From NCBI GenBank assembly GCA_026122225.1, contig JANEZZ010001958.1, forward strand, positions 186,001 to 250,000: 64,000 nucleotides of DNA. Direction: 5' to 3'. Below, in pieces: positions 1 through 10,884 of the stretch. This DNA is from Heloderma charlesbogerti (Eukaryota; Chordata; Lepidosauria; Squamata; Helodermatidae). Position numbers and translations under genes: made by a program. Below the pieces are notes generated by a model, which saw only the letters and a program-made list of their open reading frames with translations, was not told the origin of the DNA and did no database searches. Position 1 is the stretch's first letter. Each line of letters opens with the position of its first letter.

Positions 1-89
1 GGCCAAAGAGGATTCCAGAGGGAGGAACGGATCATCTCCCCCCCACGGGCAGGTTCCCCACGGACCAGCAGCTTCTTCCCTAATCCCTA
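1..89. mobile_element. right end of a TAGGGATG-type element, cut by window start
   Basis: The first bases match the right arm of the element at 61963-62455: a gaagaggattcc-like stretch, a cytosine run, then cacgggcag and ttcccca. It ends in aatcccta-like sequence near 89. The left part lies outside the window, so neither length nor target duplication can be judged. A 20-bp direct repeat (62-81 and 117-136, ggaccagcagcttcttcccc-like) straddles the apparent end. Confidence 0.4.
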
Positions 90-210
90 AGAAGGCCTGT
101 GGGAGTTCCCTGTCTGGACCAGCAGCTTCTTCCCCTGGCTCTGGCTGCTTTGCCACATAGGGAAACATTTGTTCTCTTGGCTCAGCAATTGGCCAGGGAT
201 AACACTGAAG

Positions 211-240
211 CAAACAAACAAACAAACAAACAAACAAACA
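211..240. repeat. (CAAA)n microsatellite
   Basis: Seven to eight tandem copies of caaa, uninterrupted. Confidence 0.95.
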
Positions 241-254
241 CCCCTCCTTTTCTC

Positions 255-372
255 AGTGATGTTAGTTAATTAGTTAGTTAGTTAGTTAGCCAGTTATAAC
301 AGTTGTATCCCACCCTATATCACTAGGATCTCAGGGCAGCATACAGATAAAATCAATGTAAACAGTGTAAAA
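255..372 (-). repeat. LINE 3' tail, reverse orientation, with (TTAG)n
   Basis: A ttag-type simple repeat (263-287) is followed by ttgtatcccaccctatatc and gctgccctgag in reverse. Read on the minus strand this is the ...gggtggtatacaa-type end of a squamate L2/CR1-like LINE, then its simple-repeat tail. It is short and diverged, so the family assignment is tentative. Confidence 0.45.
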
Positions 373-387
373 CAATAAATAATTAGA

Positions 388-556
388 GCCAGTGTGGTGT
401 AGTGGCGAGAGCGTTGGACTGGGAATCAGGAGATCCAGGTTCTAGTCCCCACTCGGCCATGGAAGCTCACTAGGTGACTTTGGGCCAGTCACAGACTGTC
501 AGCCCAACATACCTCACAGGGTTGTTGTTGTGAGGATAAAATGGAGAGGAGGAGGA
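388..556 (+). mobile_element. tRNA-derived SINE (Sauria type), 3' truncated
   Basis: Begins gccagtgtggtgtagtgg. A box-like sequence lies near 403-413 and a B box (ggttctagtcc) at 438-448, as in a pol III promoter from a tRNA. The body reads cactcggccatggaagctcac, then gtgactttgggccag, then cctcacagggttgttgttgtgaggataaaatggagagg. The usual tail (cttgggttcct...aataaata) is missing. The sequence runs straight into hAT-like element sequence at about 557. Confidence 0.85.
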
Positions 557-920
557 GGACTTACCTTGTCGCGCAGCTTGCTTCGCGGTGAGGGGGAGGC
601 GCTTCGCTTCTTCCCCCAAAATTCAGGCCGGGAAGAAGCACCCCGTCTCCCTGGCTGCGAAAGAAAAAGTGAAAAAAAACCCAACCCGTGATAGGCTATG
701 TGGCGATTTACATAGCCTATCACGGCTAGATTTCCAAAGTCAGCCATGATAGGCTACGTTAATCGTTACGTAGCCTATCACGGGTGACTTGGGAAAAAAA
801 AAAAAGCACGTACACAAATGGCGGCACCCTATGGGCACCGCCATTTGCGTTCCTTATTTGGTCCCGGTAGTCTACGTAAAGATTTACGTAGACTACGGCG
901 AAAATAAGGGCAACGCTATT
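557..920 (-). mobile_element. TACGTA-hairpin hAT-like element, both ends truncated
   Basis: Starts inside the D-end arm at ggacttacctt, so the terminal TAGGGATGxACGAAAG is absent. It then shows the GC arm, two GATAGGCTACG-type hairpins near 692-723 and 748-782, a CAAATGGCGG inverted pair (807-850), and one TAGTCTACG hairpin near 866-897. It stops abruptly after gcaacgctatt. The right half and the N-end are missing, and no target duplication exists. The left junction falls inside a SINE. Confidence 0.8.
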
Positions 921-2080
921 GGGCAACATACAGTGCCTTGTCCTGCTTATTTGTGAGTAGACATGCTGCTTTCGCATACTACTAAGTAGGCAGGCTTCCT
1001 CTTATAGATTGACAGCAATAGAATGAGGGGGGTGTTCCTTGGCCCCACTCGCCACTGGAACGTGCAACACCTAAGAGCTTCTCCAAAACTGAATCTGGCC
1101 CTCAGGCCCCCCAAAAGTAGCACAGGGATGGAGAAGCTGTGGACCACAGAGCTTAAGCTGGCCCACAGAGTTTCCCCATCTGGCTCATAGATGCTTAGGG
1201 TCCCTAATGGGAAATGCTTCTTACCTCTGCTTTGGGGACTCCTGGGAAGAAAACAGTGGTGCCTGCATTCACTGGGACTCTCAAGAATGCCATTTTATAT
1301 GGATTCACAGCCAGCCAGGGATATTTTTTTTTAGAACGGTAAGCAAACATGCAAATCCACCCTATCCTCCGGAATGTCGCTGAGGTTAAAACGGCCTTCC
1401 GTTTAGTCCACGATTGAATCCCCGGCCCATCCCATCTGTGCTCTCAGGCTAGAGAGCTTTATTTCAGGGTCGTGAGAAGTTCAGTCTGTTTGAAACACAC
1501 AAACTGTGATCAGGCAGTGGTTAAGGCAAATCTTACTCGTCTGCTCCACCTCCGTCTCTCCGAAGAGGCCCCAGTGCCTGAAAACAAGCCAAGAGTCCAC
1601 TGTTCTGTCTTGTCTGCTCCTGCGGGGACTTAATTTACTGTGGCTATAATGTATTCCTCACCACAAGATAGGGCATGGAGACAATGCTCCGAAGTAAAGT
1701 CTCCTAAGTCTATGGAGATAAAAATTCCTTCTGAACACTTTATGGAGCAACAATAAATAAATAAAAAGGTCGGTGGAGGCGGGGATCTCCCACTGTCTAT
1801 TTTCATTTCCCCCTTTTCTCTTTGCGCCACCAGCTTCAATGAGCATGCCGGGCAAAACTTGTGCCAAAGGGAATTGGCTCACATCCCCTCTCTCTCACAG
1901 TAACCACCCTCTACTTTTCTCGGCCTGCCCTGGCCTGCCATCTTATTTATTTATTTTTGGAAGAGCAAAGAAGCACCAGTAGGCAATTTCTGTAATGCTA
2001 GAGCTGACGTGATGCTAGTCTGTTAACTTCCCAGGAGTGGCATAGCAGAGCCAGGGCTCAGATGGATGCGGCAGTAGCAC
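921..2080. other. gene-free stretch with weak old repeats
   Basis: No credible coding frame. The segment around 1045-1105 (ccactggaac...ctggccctcag) resembles 62590-62650 and, more weakly, 60478-60525, so it is an old unclassified interspersed repeat. The remainder looks unique. Confidence 0.4.
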
Positions 2081-2135
<55 letters not shown>

Positions 2136-2142
2136 ATTATTA
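2081..2142. repeat. (ATT)n microsatellite
   Basis: About 20 units of tat/att with one interruption near the 3' end (ttaatatt). Confidence 0.95.
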
Positions 2143-2819
2143 TCCTCCTCCCTCTCCTCCTCCAATGTCATCTGCCACCACACCCCAGACTCCTCCCCTC
2201 TGAGTTTAGCTGCATTCCTCATAGTAGCTGAGGGAAGTGACCTTTTCCAGCAATGATATATTGTTCCGTGTTGTAATAAAAAGTCATTTGGGGTGCCTTG
2301 GTCTTGAATGGGCAATTAAGACCCATCAGCTTTGCAAGAAACCTGCTTCTGGTGGAGATGAGAACTGCTAGGACTGGTATGTTGATATGGATCAACACAG
2401 CTGCTTAAATTTGGACTCTCTTAAATTTGGACTCTCTTTGAATGCCATGATGAGCACCTGCACTTCAAAATTTACCACTGCACCTCTGCTTCCCCACCTT
2501 GTTCATGAGATACAAAGGTGACCCCCTGCCATTTTCCTGATGCTTTGGGGAAAAGGGGCAACGTTTGCCCATTGCATTGCTTGAGCCCCATCTCTCCCCC
2601 ATCCCCCAATCTATCTTCACCTTATTTATTCTCTGACTGCTTATTGAAGAGGTGCAGAGTTCAACCCTCAGGCTGAAATAGCTTCAAGACCCCTCCTCTA
2701 GAGAGATCCAATGGCTTATAGCACAACACTAGCATATCAGGGGGAAAAGTCAATCCCATCCCTTTGGCTATTGCTTACTTGCAGGTAGGAATGTCAGAGA
2801 ACTTCATGACACATTCAAA
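2143..2819. other. gene-free stretch
   Basis: No coding frame, RNA gene or recognised repeat. It holds a direct duplication of cttaaatttggactctct around 2403-2440. The right flank (cattcaaa) borders the next element. Confidence 0.35.
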
Positions 2820-3683
2820 TAGGGATGGTGGAGAATTCCGCCATGGACTCCAGTGAGGCTGGATTCTTTAGATTCTTTAGAATCCGGCCCCCCGGAGTCC
2901 GTGGCAGAACAGAGCACCCCCCCGCCACCCCAGGAAGTCCCCATGGACCGGATCCTACCTGCCTCCAGTGGTCCAGATCCAGCCGCTGCTGGCTGCTGCT
3001 CCAATGTGCGGCCGCGAATGGCGTCCTGTGTAGGGGATGCCATTTGCATCGCTGCTGTAGCTGTGATAGGCTATGTAAATATTTACGTAGCCTATCATGG
3101 CTAAAGCAAGGACGCAAATGGTGTCCACTACACCATTTGTGTTGCTGCTGTAGCTGTGATAGGCTACGTAAATATTTACGTAGCCTATCACAGCTACAGC
3201 AGGGACACAAATGGCATCCCCTATGCAGGACGCCATTTGTGTCTGCAGCAGCCTGGCTGTGGATCAGCCCGGCCGGCAGCTCCGCGGACACACCACAGAG
3301 TGGAGCCAGCCGGGGAGGATTCCAGGGGAAGGATCGGATCACCTCCCCCCCCCGCAGATCCCAGAGGAGCAAGGTAAGTGGGGTTTTGGGATTTGCACTT
3401 GCATGAATTTGCACTTAGCATTATGAAACTGCACATTTACTCTAATGTGCATTAGCACAAGTGCACATTTGTGCTAATGTGCAATAATACTAGTGTGCAC
3501 TTGCGCTCATGCACATTAGAGTAAATGTGCACCTGCATTAATGTGCATTAGCACTACTATGCACTTGTGAGTGCTATGTGAGTGAAACGGAATTCTTGTA
3601 CATCCGTAAATGACAGAATGAAAGATGCCTGACAATCTGGGAAACACAGATGGAATGGATTTAACAAAATCCATACATCCCTA
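2820..3683. mobile_element. chimeric hAT-like element with TACGTA hairpins
   Basis: The left end tagggatggtggagaattccgcc is an N-end. Two GATAGGCTACGTAAAT hairpins lie near 3064-3100 and 3148-3192, with a CAAATGG inverted repeat between them. After ggagcaaggtaag (about 3374) the sequence stops following the family and enters an interior of gcacatt palindromes (3430-3530). It ends in a catacatcccta terminus typical of the family at 13345 and 19533. Flanks cattcaaa and attgcagg do not match, so the copy probably joins two elements. Confidence 0.7.
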
Positions 3684-3819
3684 ATTGCAGGGAGTATGCA
3701 ATGATCCTCAACCTATAATTTGAAGTGGTGCAGACCATTCTATCAGGTCAGCATGCTAGCCCCTCCTTCTGTTTCATGTGTAGACCAGACCTAATAGTGA
3801 AAAGGAAAATACAGGGCTC

Positions 3820-3869
3820 TTGTCAATTATTGTGAACTGCCCAGAGAGCTTCAGCTATTGGGCGGTAAA

Positions 3870-3900
<31 letters not shown>

Positions 3901-3905
3901 AATTG
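3820..3905 (+). repeat. L2-like LINE 3' end with (GACT)n tail
   Basis: Holds gtgaactgcccagagagc and gcttcagctattgggcgg, a very common 3' terminus of squamate L2/CR1-like LINEs, followed by a gact tandem tail (3871-3900). The same terminus recurs at 21991-22030 and, reversed, near 46185-46220. Confidence 0.7.
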
Positions 3906-4629
3906 TTCCACATACATGAGCCAAAGTGACAGGCATACAGGCATGTATCCTTTGGACTGGATGAGAAAGATGAGTATTTTGTGGCCAGGTGTACATATCA
4001 AATTACGAAGTGTAATGGGAGAATTCTCCCTAAGAGAGAGCAGGAGAAATGCAAAATCTTCAGATGTGTGCACTCTGCAATTCCATGCAAAAACAGAAGT
4101 TGACATTTGGCATAAATGTCAGTGCCTTCAGAATCTCAGCTTTCTTTAAAATCAACAAAATACATTTCTAGTCCATATCGGTGCAATATCAGGTTGGGAA
4201 GTGTCTGGCTGACATGTAATAAAATCGCAGAAGTCCAAATGGGAGTAGGATTTACAGTGGTCAGGAGGGTAATATTTTAGTACCCTTTAGAGCTCCTTGA
4301 ATGCCTCGGTGACAAACAGGAGTGAAATAAATTATGCTAAATATAGGGTATAGGGTTATAGGGCTTGAATAGCTGCTACACATCACTGAGCGTGCATGCA
4401 GATTTTTTTTCATTTTGTTATAAGTACAGGTTATTAAAATCAGTTAGGTTGGTGAGCATGGAAGGCAGTGCCTTATCAGTGGTGGCCCCATAGATACAGA
4501 CCTCTGCTTGGCCCATTCAGAACTCATATTTAAGAGGGCCTTGAAAACTTACCTTTTCACTGCTGACTTTCCTTAAGAATGTAAATGGCTTGTGTGATTC
4601 ATAGCAGTTTTCTTACAGTAACTGGACCC
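3906..4629. other. gene-free stretch with an L2-like fragment at 4480-4580
   Basis: No gene. The segment 4480-4580 (gtggtggcccc...ttaagagggccttgaaaacttacctttt) resembles the block upstream of the L2-like 3' end at 21680-21790. The rest looks unique and AT-leaning. Confidence 0.4.
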
Positions 4630-4848
4630 TAGGGATGTATGAGACATTCATTTCAGTTCATTTTTGTATAAGGATTTTACTAGGGATATTGGAGAATTCC
4701 ACCACAGACTCCAGTGAGGCTGAATTCTTTAGATCTTTTAGAGGCAATCCCCACCCCACCCCATGGAATCCCCCTGGGACAGAGCCTACCTGGTGGCGGC
4801 GGTGGCTATGGCTATGGCGGCGGCTCCGGGTTGTCTTCCAGCTGCTGC

Positions 4849-5752
4849 TAGGGATGGCGGAGAATTTCTCCCCGAAACTTCGGGGGGCTGAGCGCCAACG
4901 TGTTCGGCACCCCGAACACGTTTCGGGGAGAAATCCTCCGAACGCCCCCCGCACCCCCCCTGGGACGGGACTTACCTTCGCCGAATGTCCCTCCCGGCGG
5001 CGGGTCCGGCCGGCGGTTCGGCGGGTGTTTGAGCGGGGCGGGAGCGGCAGCTGCCGCCACCGCCATTGCAATAAAAGAAAAAAAAAAACGCCCCCTGATA
5101 GGCTACGTGACGATTAACGTAGCCTATCACGGCTAGATTTGCAAAGTCAGCCGTGATAGGCTACGTAAATCGTCACGTAGCCTATCACGGGTGACTTCAA
5201 AAAAAAAAAAAAAGCGCGTACGGATAATGGCAGCCCCCATAGGGAGCCACCATTCCCGTTCCTTATTTGGTCGCTGTAGTCTACGTAAAGATTTACGTAG
5301 ACTACGGCGAAAATAAGGGCAACGCTATTTGCATTGCCCTTATTTTCGCCATAGTCTACATAAATCTTTACGTAGACTACAGCGACCAAATAAGGAACGC
5401 GAATGGCGGCTCCCTATGGGGGCCGCCATTAGCGTACGTGCTTTTTTTTTTTTTAAGTCACCCGTGATAGGCTACGTGACGATTGACGTAGCTTATCACG
5501 GCTGACTTTGCAGATCTAGCCGTGATAGGCTATGTTAATCATCACGTAGCCTATCAGGGGGCATTTTTTTTTTAAAAACTTTTGCGTTCACAGCCAGGTG
5601 AGGCGGGAAGCCTCCTCCCCGGCCCGAATTTTGGCCGGGATGAGGCGAGAAGCCTCCCCCCCGGCCTGAACTTCGTGGAGGGAGCAGCGAAGCGCCTCCC
5701 CCCCACCGCGAACATCCTTCGAGGACAGGTAAGGGAGTTTCGTCCACCCCTA
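4849..5752 (+). mobile_element. nest level 3a: full TACGTA-hairpin hAT-like element (904 bp)
   Basis: N-end left (tagggatggcggag), D-end right (tttcgtccacccct + a). Flanks 4841-4848 and 5753-5760 are identical (gctgctgc). The N-end hairpin pairs tctccccgaaacttcgggg with its inverted copy across a ttcgg loop (4862-4936). Six hairpins follow near 5098, 5153, 5277, 5346, 5466 and 5522, in the order GATAGG, GATAGG, AGTCTA, AGTCTA, GATAGG, GATAGG, an almost symmetrical array. Outward splice-donor motifs lie at 4970-4977 (minus, AGGTAAGT) and 5727-5734 (plus, AGGTAAGG). Confidence 0.95.
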
Positions 5753-5772
5753 GCTGCTGCCGGGCTGCGGCC

Positions 5773-6631
5773 TAGGGATGTTGGAGAATTTCTCCACAAA
5801 TCTCCAGGAGGCCGAACGCCAACGCATTCGGCCCCCCCGAAATTGTTGGGGAAATTCTCCGACAACCCCCACCCCCCCGGGATGGGACTTACCTCTGTCG
5901 AATGTCCCTCTTGGCGGTGGGTCCCAGTGGTGTTTCGGCGGCAGCGGGGGCAGCAGCCGGTCTTCCGACCGGCTGCCACCGCCGCCATTTCCCAGTAAAG
6001 TAAAAAAAAACAAACCTGATAGGCTACGTAACGATTTACGTAGCCTATCACGTCTGACTTTGGGGAAAAAAAAAAAGTGCATACACAAATGTCGGCGCCC
6101 ATGGGCACCGCCATTTGCATTCCTTATTTGGGCACAGGTAGTCTATGTAAAGATTTACGTAGACTACGGCAAAAATAAGGGCAACGCTATTTGCATTGCC
6201 CTTATTTTCGCCGTAGTCGACGTAAATCTTTACATAGACTACCCATGCAAATAAGGAACGCAAATGCATACGCACTTTTTTTTTCCCCCCAAAGTCAGCT
6301 GTGATAGGCTATGTAAAGATTTACGTAGCCTATCACAGCTGACTTTGAAAATCTAGCCGTGATAGGCTACGTAAATTGTTACGTAGCCTATCACGTCGTT
6401 GTTGGGTTTTTTTACAATTTACTTTTTTATTTCGCGGCCAGGGACATGGGGCGCTCCCCCCCGGCCAGAATTTTGGCGGGGAGGGATGGGGCGCCTACCT
6501 CCTGGCCTGAATTTCGGTCAGGAGGGGCGGGGCACCTCCCCCCCACCAAGAATTTTGGGGGAGAAACGGAGCACCTCCCCCCCCACCGAAAACAGCTGCG
6601 GGACCAGGTAAGGGACTTTCGTCCATCCTTA
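5773..6631 (+). mobile_element. nest level 3b: full TACGTA-hairpin hAT-like element (859 bp)
   Basis: N-end left (tagggatgttggag), D-end right (tttcgtccatcctta). Flanks 5765-5772 (ctgcggcc) and 6632-6639 (ttgcggcc) agree at 7/8. Five hairpins lie near 6018, 6138, 6215, 6303 and 6358. It sits only 12 bp from the level-3a duplication. Minus-strand donor motif acttacct near 5888; plus-strand aggtaagg near 6606. Confidence 0.93.
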
Positions 6632-7308
6632 TTGCGGCCGCTACACCAGCTGCCATTTGTGTCCCTGCCTTTTGCCGTGATAGGCTACGTAGATACTTAA
6701 GTAGCCGATCATAGCTTGGCAGGGATGCAAATGGTGGCCAGCATAGCAGCCACCATTTGCGGCTGCAGCCTGGCAGTGGCTGGAAGTCCAGCTGCGGCCA
6801 GCCCTGGCCAGCAGCTCTGCGGCTTTGCTGCAGAGCGGACCCAGCCGGGCAGGATTCCAGGGGGAGGGACGGATTGCTTTCCCCCAACCATGGATGCCCC
6901 TGAGCGGAGCAAGGTAAGGGATTCGTACATCCCTAGATTTTACCTGATTCACACTTTTCAGACCAAACATGGACTCAAACATAATCTGCAGTTGTAGTTC
7001 ATACATTTCTGAGGTTGCAATGTGACTCATGGATTCAAAAACAAAAGCATTCAGCAGCATGCATACATTTCAAAAATGCGTACACTTCAAAATGCATGTA
7101 TTTCAAAAAAACCTGCAGACATTTCAAAATGACTACATTTCAAAAATGTGCACAACTGATGCACACATTTGGAATAATATGCACAGATTTTGTGAGAAAA
7201 GGAAAGAACAATGATCACAATCTGATACAGACTCAAATCAGAACAAGCTTTGACATGGAAGTCGAAGAACTATGGCAAGCTGAGGTTTGGCTGATTTGCA
7301 CATCCCTA

Positions 7309-8329
7309 CTGGACATCTATCTGGTGCGCTGAATCTATCTAGCATAATTCTTCCAGTGCATATCTTTTGTGAGGGCTTGTCCCTCAAAAGCAGCTTATAA
7401 ATACTTGGAACCAATCATAAATATTGTCATCGTAGCCCTGAAAATGTAGTGTCATATTCTGAAAATGCTGACACGTGAAACATATTTCTCTTGCAAAACA
7501 TCTACCTGTTCTGATTTATTTTACTATTTATATAGCCACATAACCTGGGGAACATCCTCGACAATTGCATCAGTGGCCTCCCCTCCTGGGGTGCTGATGC
7601 AATGCCAAGAAATCAAGGCACTGAGATCCCATTTCCTGCAAACAAGCAGATGGTGACATCATTGCTGCCCTGGTATACCAGTCTCTCAGCTGGTTTCAAT
7701 ACATAGAAAGCGGCCAGCAGGCAGGGGCTTTCTAAAGGAAGTTTGGGGATTTTCTGAAGCTGAGAAGTTTCCCAAAGTAGGAAAAGGGAGAGGTAGAGAA
7801 TTGCAAATCAGATGAACATATTTCTAAAGCTGAGTGGGGTTGTTTCTCATTCCCACTACCTACACATAAGCCCATTTCCTCTGCTATGTTCATTTCTTCT
7901 CCTGTGGAATGGGATGGCTGACGATCTCATTTCAGTTTGGTTTTGATAAGAATTTGCAAAGTTCTCCATATCTGGAACAAAAAGCAACTGAGGTTTTGTT
8001 AGTTTGTTTGTTTTTAATGAATGAATGTGGAAGAAACTGAACCTGGCAGTTCCATTCATCCAGGTCAAGGGTTTTGAGTGCTTTGCTTTTCGATGTCTGG
8101 GTTTGACTCCCTACATATTCAACCAAGTGAGTGCTGAATTTGGATTGCTGACTCTTTTCTTCTGACAGGCTTCTCATCTTTAACAGCTACAGGGCAGGCA
8201 GGCACATCATAGTCCACTTCATTCTTGGAATAGCTCTCCTGTTGGATTTGGCTGATGCAGACGGGTGAGAACTTCATTTCTGTTTGTTTTTGTCAAGATT
8301 TTCCCAACACTTGTGAAGTTCTTCTGGGA
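7309..8329. other. gene-free stretch
   Basis: No supported coding frame. Nothing repetitive is recognised beyond short homopolymers. A small CAAA/GTTTG run lies near 8003-8015. Confidence 0.35.
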
Positions 8330-8750
8330 GAGGGATGTCGGAGGAACCCATCTAGGGGATAAATTTCATCCAGGTTTTATCATCTCAGGCCCCCGGACTT
8401 CAACCCACTTACCCATGAACTGTCTGGATGGATGAAGATCGAGTTGGGCCAGCTCATGGATTTTTTTCTTTTCTTGAAGTGACATTTACGCAAATTGTGG
8501 CCGCAATTTGTGTCACTTGCGCCGATTGCAGTCCATAATTTGTACAATTTCTGCAAATTGTGGCTGCAATACACATCATTTGCACAAATTGCCCCTGCGG
8601 TTTTGTGCAAATTGCAACCACAATTTGCTGAAATTAAGCCTTTTACGGCTTCACTTTGGCCATACTACGTAAATTATGGCCAAACATTTGCTCACGTTAT
8701 GCAAATTGCAGGCACAATTTACCTAAACATCACTTCAAAAACAAAAAAAT
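8330..8750. mobile_element. diverged element of the GCAAATT-palindrome family
   Basis: Starts agagggatgtcggag. The interior (8480-8720) is a dense series of gcaaatt / aatttgc inverted repeats (for example tacgcaaattgtggccgcaa against its complement). The same pattern recurs at 20915-21280 and 33698-34153. The right end is not identifiable, so the end coordinate is approximate. Confidence 0.5.
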
Positions 8751-9280
8751 CTGAGAAGAGTCCCCAGATTATGAGAATAAGCCTACCTCTTGGCTCATAA
8801 ATGCAAACTGAGGCGGGGCTCTGGGGAAATCTGGAGGGTTTAAAAATGGCCAGATTTCCCCGTAACTGCCATCCTTAATTTGGGAGAGAAAGAACATGAG
8901 ATGATGATGATGATGATGAAGATGATAATAGAATGTGGGAGAAAGCCAACGTGACAGTTTTGCCAACCCGCACTGCTTTCTACTACACATGCATTGCAGT
9001 TTTACAAGGAAATTCCCAGAACTTCTTACAGCATTGAGGCGTGCACAGGATGTTGTTTGGGGAGAGGGTCTTGGGCAAGAAATCCTCAATGTGCACCCTT
9101 CCTGGAGCCCCTCCCACCCCTTTGGGGCTCTGCCATGATGGCCCATTTAATTCTCCCTCTGGGCCCAATCTGCAGAACCATTCAAAGGGACCCTGCAAGG
9201 CAAGTGGGTTGTGCTGTTCCATCTCCTCACTCCCTCACCCCCGGAGCTGAGCTGAAATTTCTCAGAAAGCATACTTCTTT
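8751..9280. other. gene-free stretch with (GAT)n at 8900-8930
   Basis: A short gat/gatgaa microsatellite is present. The remainder has no recognisable repeat or gene. Confidence 0.35.
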
Positions 9281-9653
9281 TGCGTCCCTGTTTTACGTGA
9301 TAGGCTACGCAAAGATTTGCGTAGCCTATCACGTGAATGAAAAGCACGTCCAAGACGCCATTTGTGGCCGTGAAGGTCTTAAAGGTCTTAGTTTAAGCTA
9401 AATGCAGCCATTTACGGCTGCATTTACCTTAAACTAAGGCCTTTACGGCCGCAAATGCCATCCTGGGCACCATTTGCGTCTGCAGTCCATGCCCTTCAGC
9501 CAGCGATATGGCATGGTAGCCATATTGCTGGAAATCCAGGGCTGGAGGATCTGGCCAAAGAGAATTCCACAGGGAAGCGGAGAGAAGTGTTCCGTTCTGC
9601 CATGGACTCTGCAGGGCAGGGAGGATTCTTTAGAATCCAGTCTCATTGGAGTC
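9281..9653. mobile_element. truncated element related to 61963-62455
   Basis: Contains one perfect GATAGGCTACGCAAAG hairpin (9300-9333) and an inverted tcttagtttaagctaaatgcagcc / ggctgcatttaccttaaactaagg pair (9386-9440). It then shows cagcgatatggcatgg...gccatattgctgg, as at 62129-62330. No TAGGGATG terminus is visible on either side. Confidence 0.6.
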
Positions 9654-9836
9654 AGCTGGGCAGCTGCCAGGCACTTGCTAAGCCAAGTGGGTCCGCAAGT
9701 GCCCTGTGGTTCAGCGAGCACACTGAATTAGTGCAGTTGGATGGATGATAGTCATAGAGCCTATGCACTGTATATAATAGTGCCCTTCCACCATCATCAG
9801 ATACTGTGGGTCCATCCAATGCCCCCTCCCCCTGGC

Positions 9837-10445
9837 TAGGGATGTGCAGATTTTGTTTAATCCATTCTGAGTGTGTTTTGCAGATTGTCAGGTAACTTTC
9901 CTTCCATCATCCACTCACTGGCAGAATCAGATCCCCACCCTCTTTTTTGGAAAAATACGCAAAAACATCCATCACAATGTACATAACTTTCTGTGGTTTG
10001 TGATATTTTGCATAGTTTTCTTAGTGCTGCTAAGCCACCATTTTGAATAAAAATGGTGGCTCATTCTTTTACGTAAAGGGCCTTTTACATAACTGGTGGC
10101 CATAAAGCAGCTATTTACACAAGATTACAGGTGTAAATTGACCATTTATGCCTGTAATCTTGAGTAAAATGTTCACTTTACAGCCGTTATTTGTTTAAAA
10201 AGCCCTTTATGTAAAATAACAAGTTGTCATTTTTATGAAAAAAGGTGGCTCACTGAGAGATTGGGTGACTGCATGCCTCTTTCTGTGTGGCTTACTGTGT
10301 GTGGCAAGCAGGGGCAGGTGGCCGCAAGGGTCTGGCAAGTGGCGCATGAGGCGGACTTGGGTGAGTCCGGTGGGTTGGACTCAATGGTCTTATAGGCCCC
10401 TTCCAACCCTGCTATTCTATGATTCTATGAGTCCGTCCATCCCTA
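9837..10445. mobile_element. hAT-like element with TTTACGTAAA/GTAATCTTG palindromes, holding a CR1 tail
   Basis: Starts tagggatgtgcagatt and ends gtccatcccta. The core is an imperfect palindrome: cacaagattacaggtgtaaa (10117-10137) pairs with tatgcctgtaatcttgagta (10147-10166). ggtggctca occurs near both 10053 and 10246. The 8-bp flanks do not match. A CR1 3' end lies inside at 10371-10430. Confidence 0.6.
10371..10430 (+). mobile_element. CR1 LINE 3' terminus
   Basis: tgggttggactcaatggtct, then ataggccccttccaaccc, ending in attctatgattctatga, the octamer-type 3' end diagnostic of CR1. Only the last ~60 bp are present. Confidence 0.88.
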
Positions 10446-10463
10446 ATCGAAGATGTATAAAAC

Positions 10464-10464
10464 A

Positions 10465-10497
<33 letters not shown>

Positions 10498-10534
10498 TTA
10501 TTGTTATTGTTATTGTTATTGTTGTGTGTGTGGA
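10464..10534. repeat. (GTT)n/(ATTGTT)n microsatellite
   Basis: Compound run: ttgttg units, then ttattg units, then gtgtgtgtg. Confidence 0.93.
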
Positions 10535-10884
10535 ACTTTAAGGGGTATATATTACTGTATTTTCCAGTAACTTCTTTACAATTAAATTGGTGTATTATTC
10601 CAGATGGTTTTTAAAAAATGGTCTGCAAATTTGTGGAATCTGCTTGATTTGGAAGATGCCAGTCTGCTGGAGAACCTGTGGGAAGAATGAATAGAAATCC
10701 AAATCAAGTCATTTGAATCTGCTTTGGATTTCTCTGATATCCCTACCCCTGGAAGCTCCCCTTGTGTCCCCAGATCTGCTTGGGGTAAGGGTGGGGGTAC
10801 CCTCAGGAGCAATTGTTAGGTGTGTGTGTGGAGGTCACACACCCATTTCTCGCAAAGATGGCCATTCACATAACATTGGATTTC

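Larger units (their letters stand above)
4681..6935 (+). mobile_element. nest level 2: hairpin element, itself split twice
   Basis: Starts tagggatattggagaattcc, ends ggtaagggattcgtacatcccta. The 8-bp flanks 4673-4680 and 6936-6943 are identical (gattttac). Its own sequence is only about 476 bp: left arm 4681-4848, a 12-bp piece between the inserts, and right arm 6640-6935 with one degraded hairpin (6675-6715) and a CAAATGGTGGCC inverted pair. Two level-3 elements account for the rest. Confidence 0.92.
4630..7308. mobile_element. nest level 1: AT-rich hAT-like element
   Basis: Begins tagggatgtatgaga and ends tttgcacatcccta. The flanks 4622-4629 (ctggaccc) and 7309-7316 (ctggacat) agree at 6/8. 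Without its insertion it would be about 416 bp. The right half is AT-rich with repeated acatttcaaaa and gcacac motifs (7060-7180). It was split at 4680 by the level-2 element. The interior has no TACGTA hairpins, so this is a different family with the same kind of ends. Confidence 0.75.

Noticed and set aside
388..460. tRNA gene
   Set aside because: It has A and B boxes but no cloverleaf, and continues into a SINE body repeated at 10885, 26877, 34203 and 40468.
2815..3414. About 200-codon overlapping open frames on both strands
   Set aside because: They read through hairpins and GC arms of a transposon; the same peptide fragments (such as RDRLRKYLRSLS or VIGYVNIYVAYHG) recur in all copies because they translate the palindrome.
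9829..10453. 8-bp target duplication for the element at 9837
   Set aside because: cccctggc and atcgaaga do not match; the right boundary may be disturbed by the CR1 piece.
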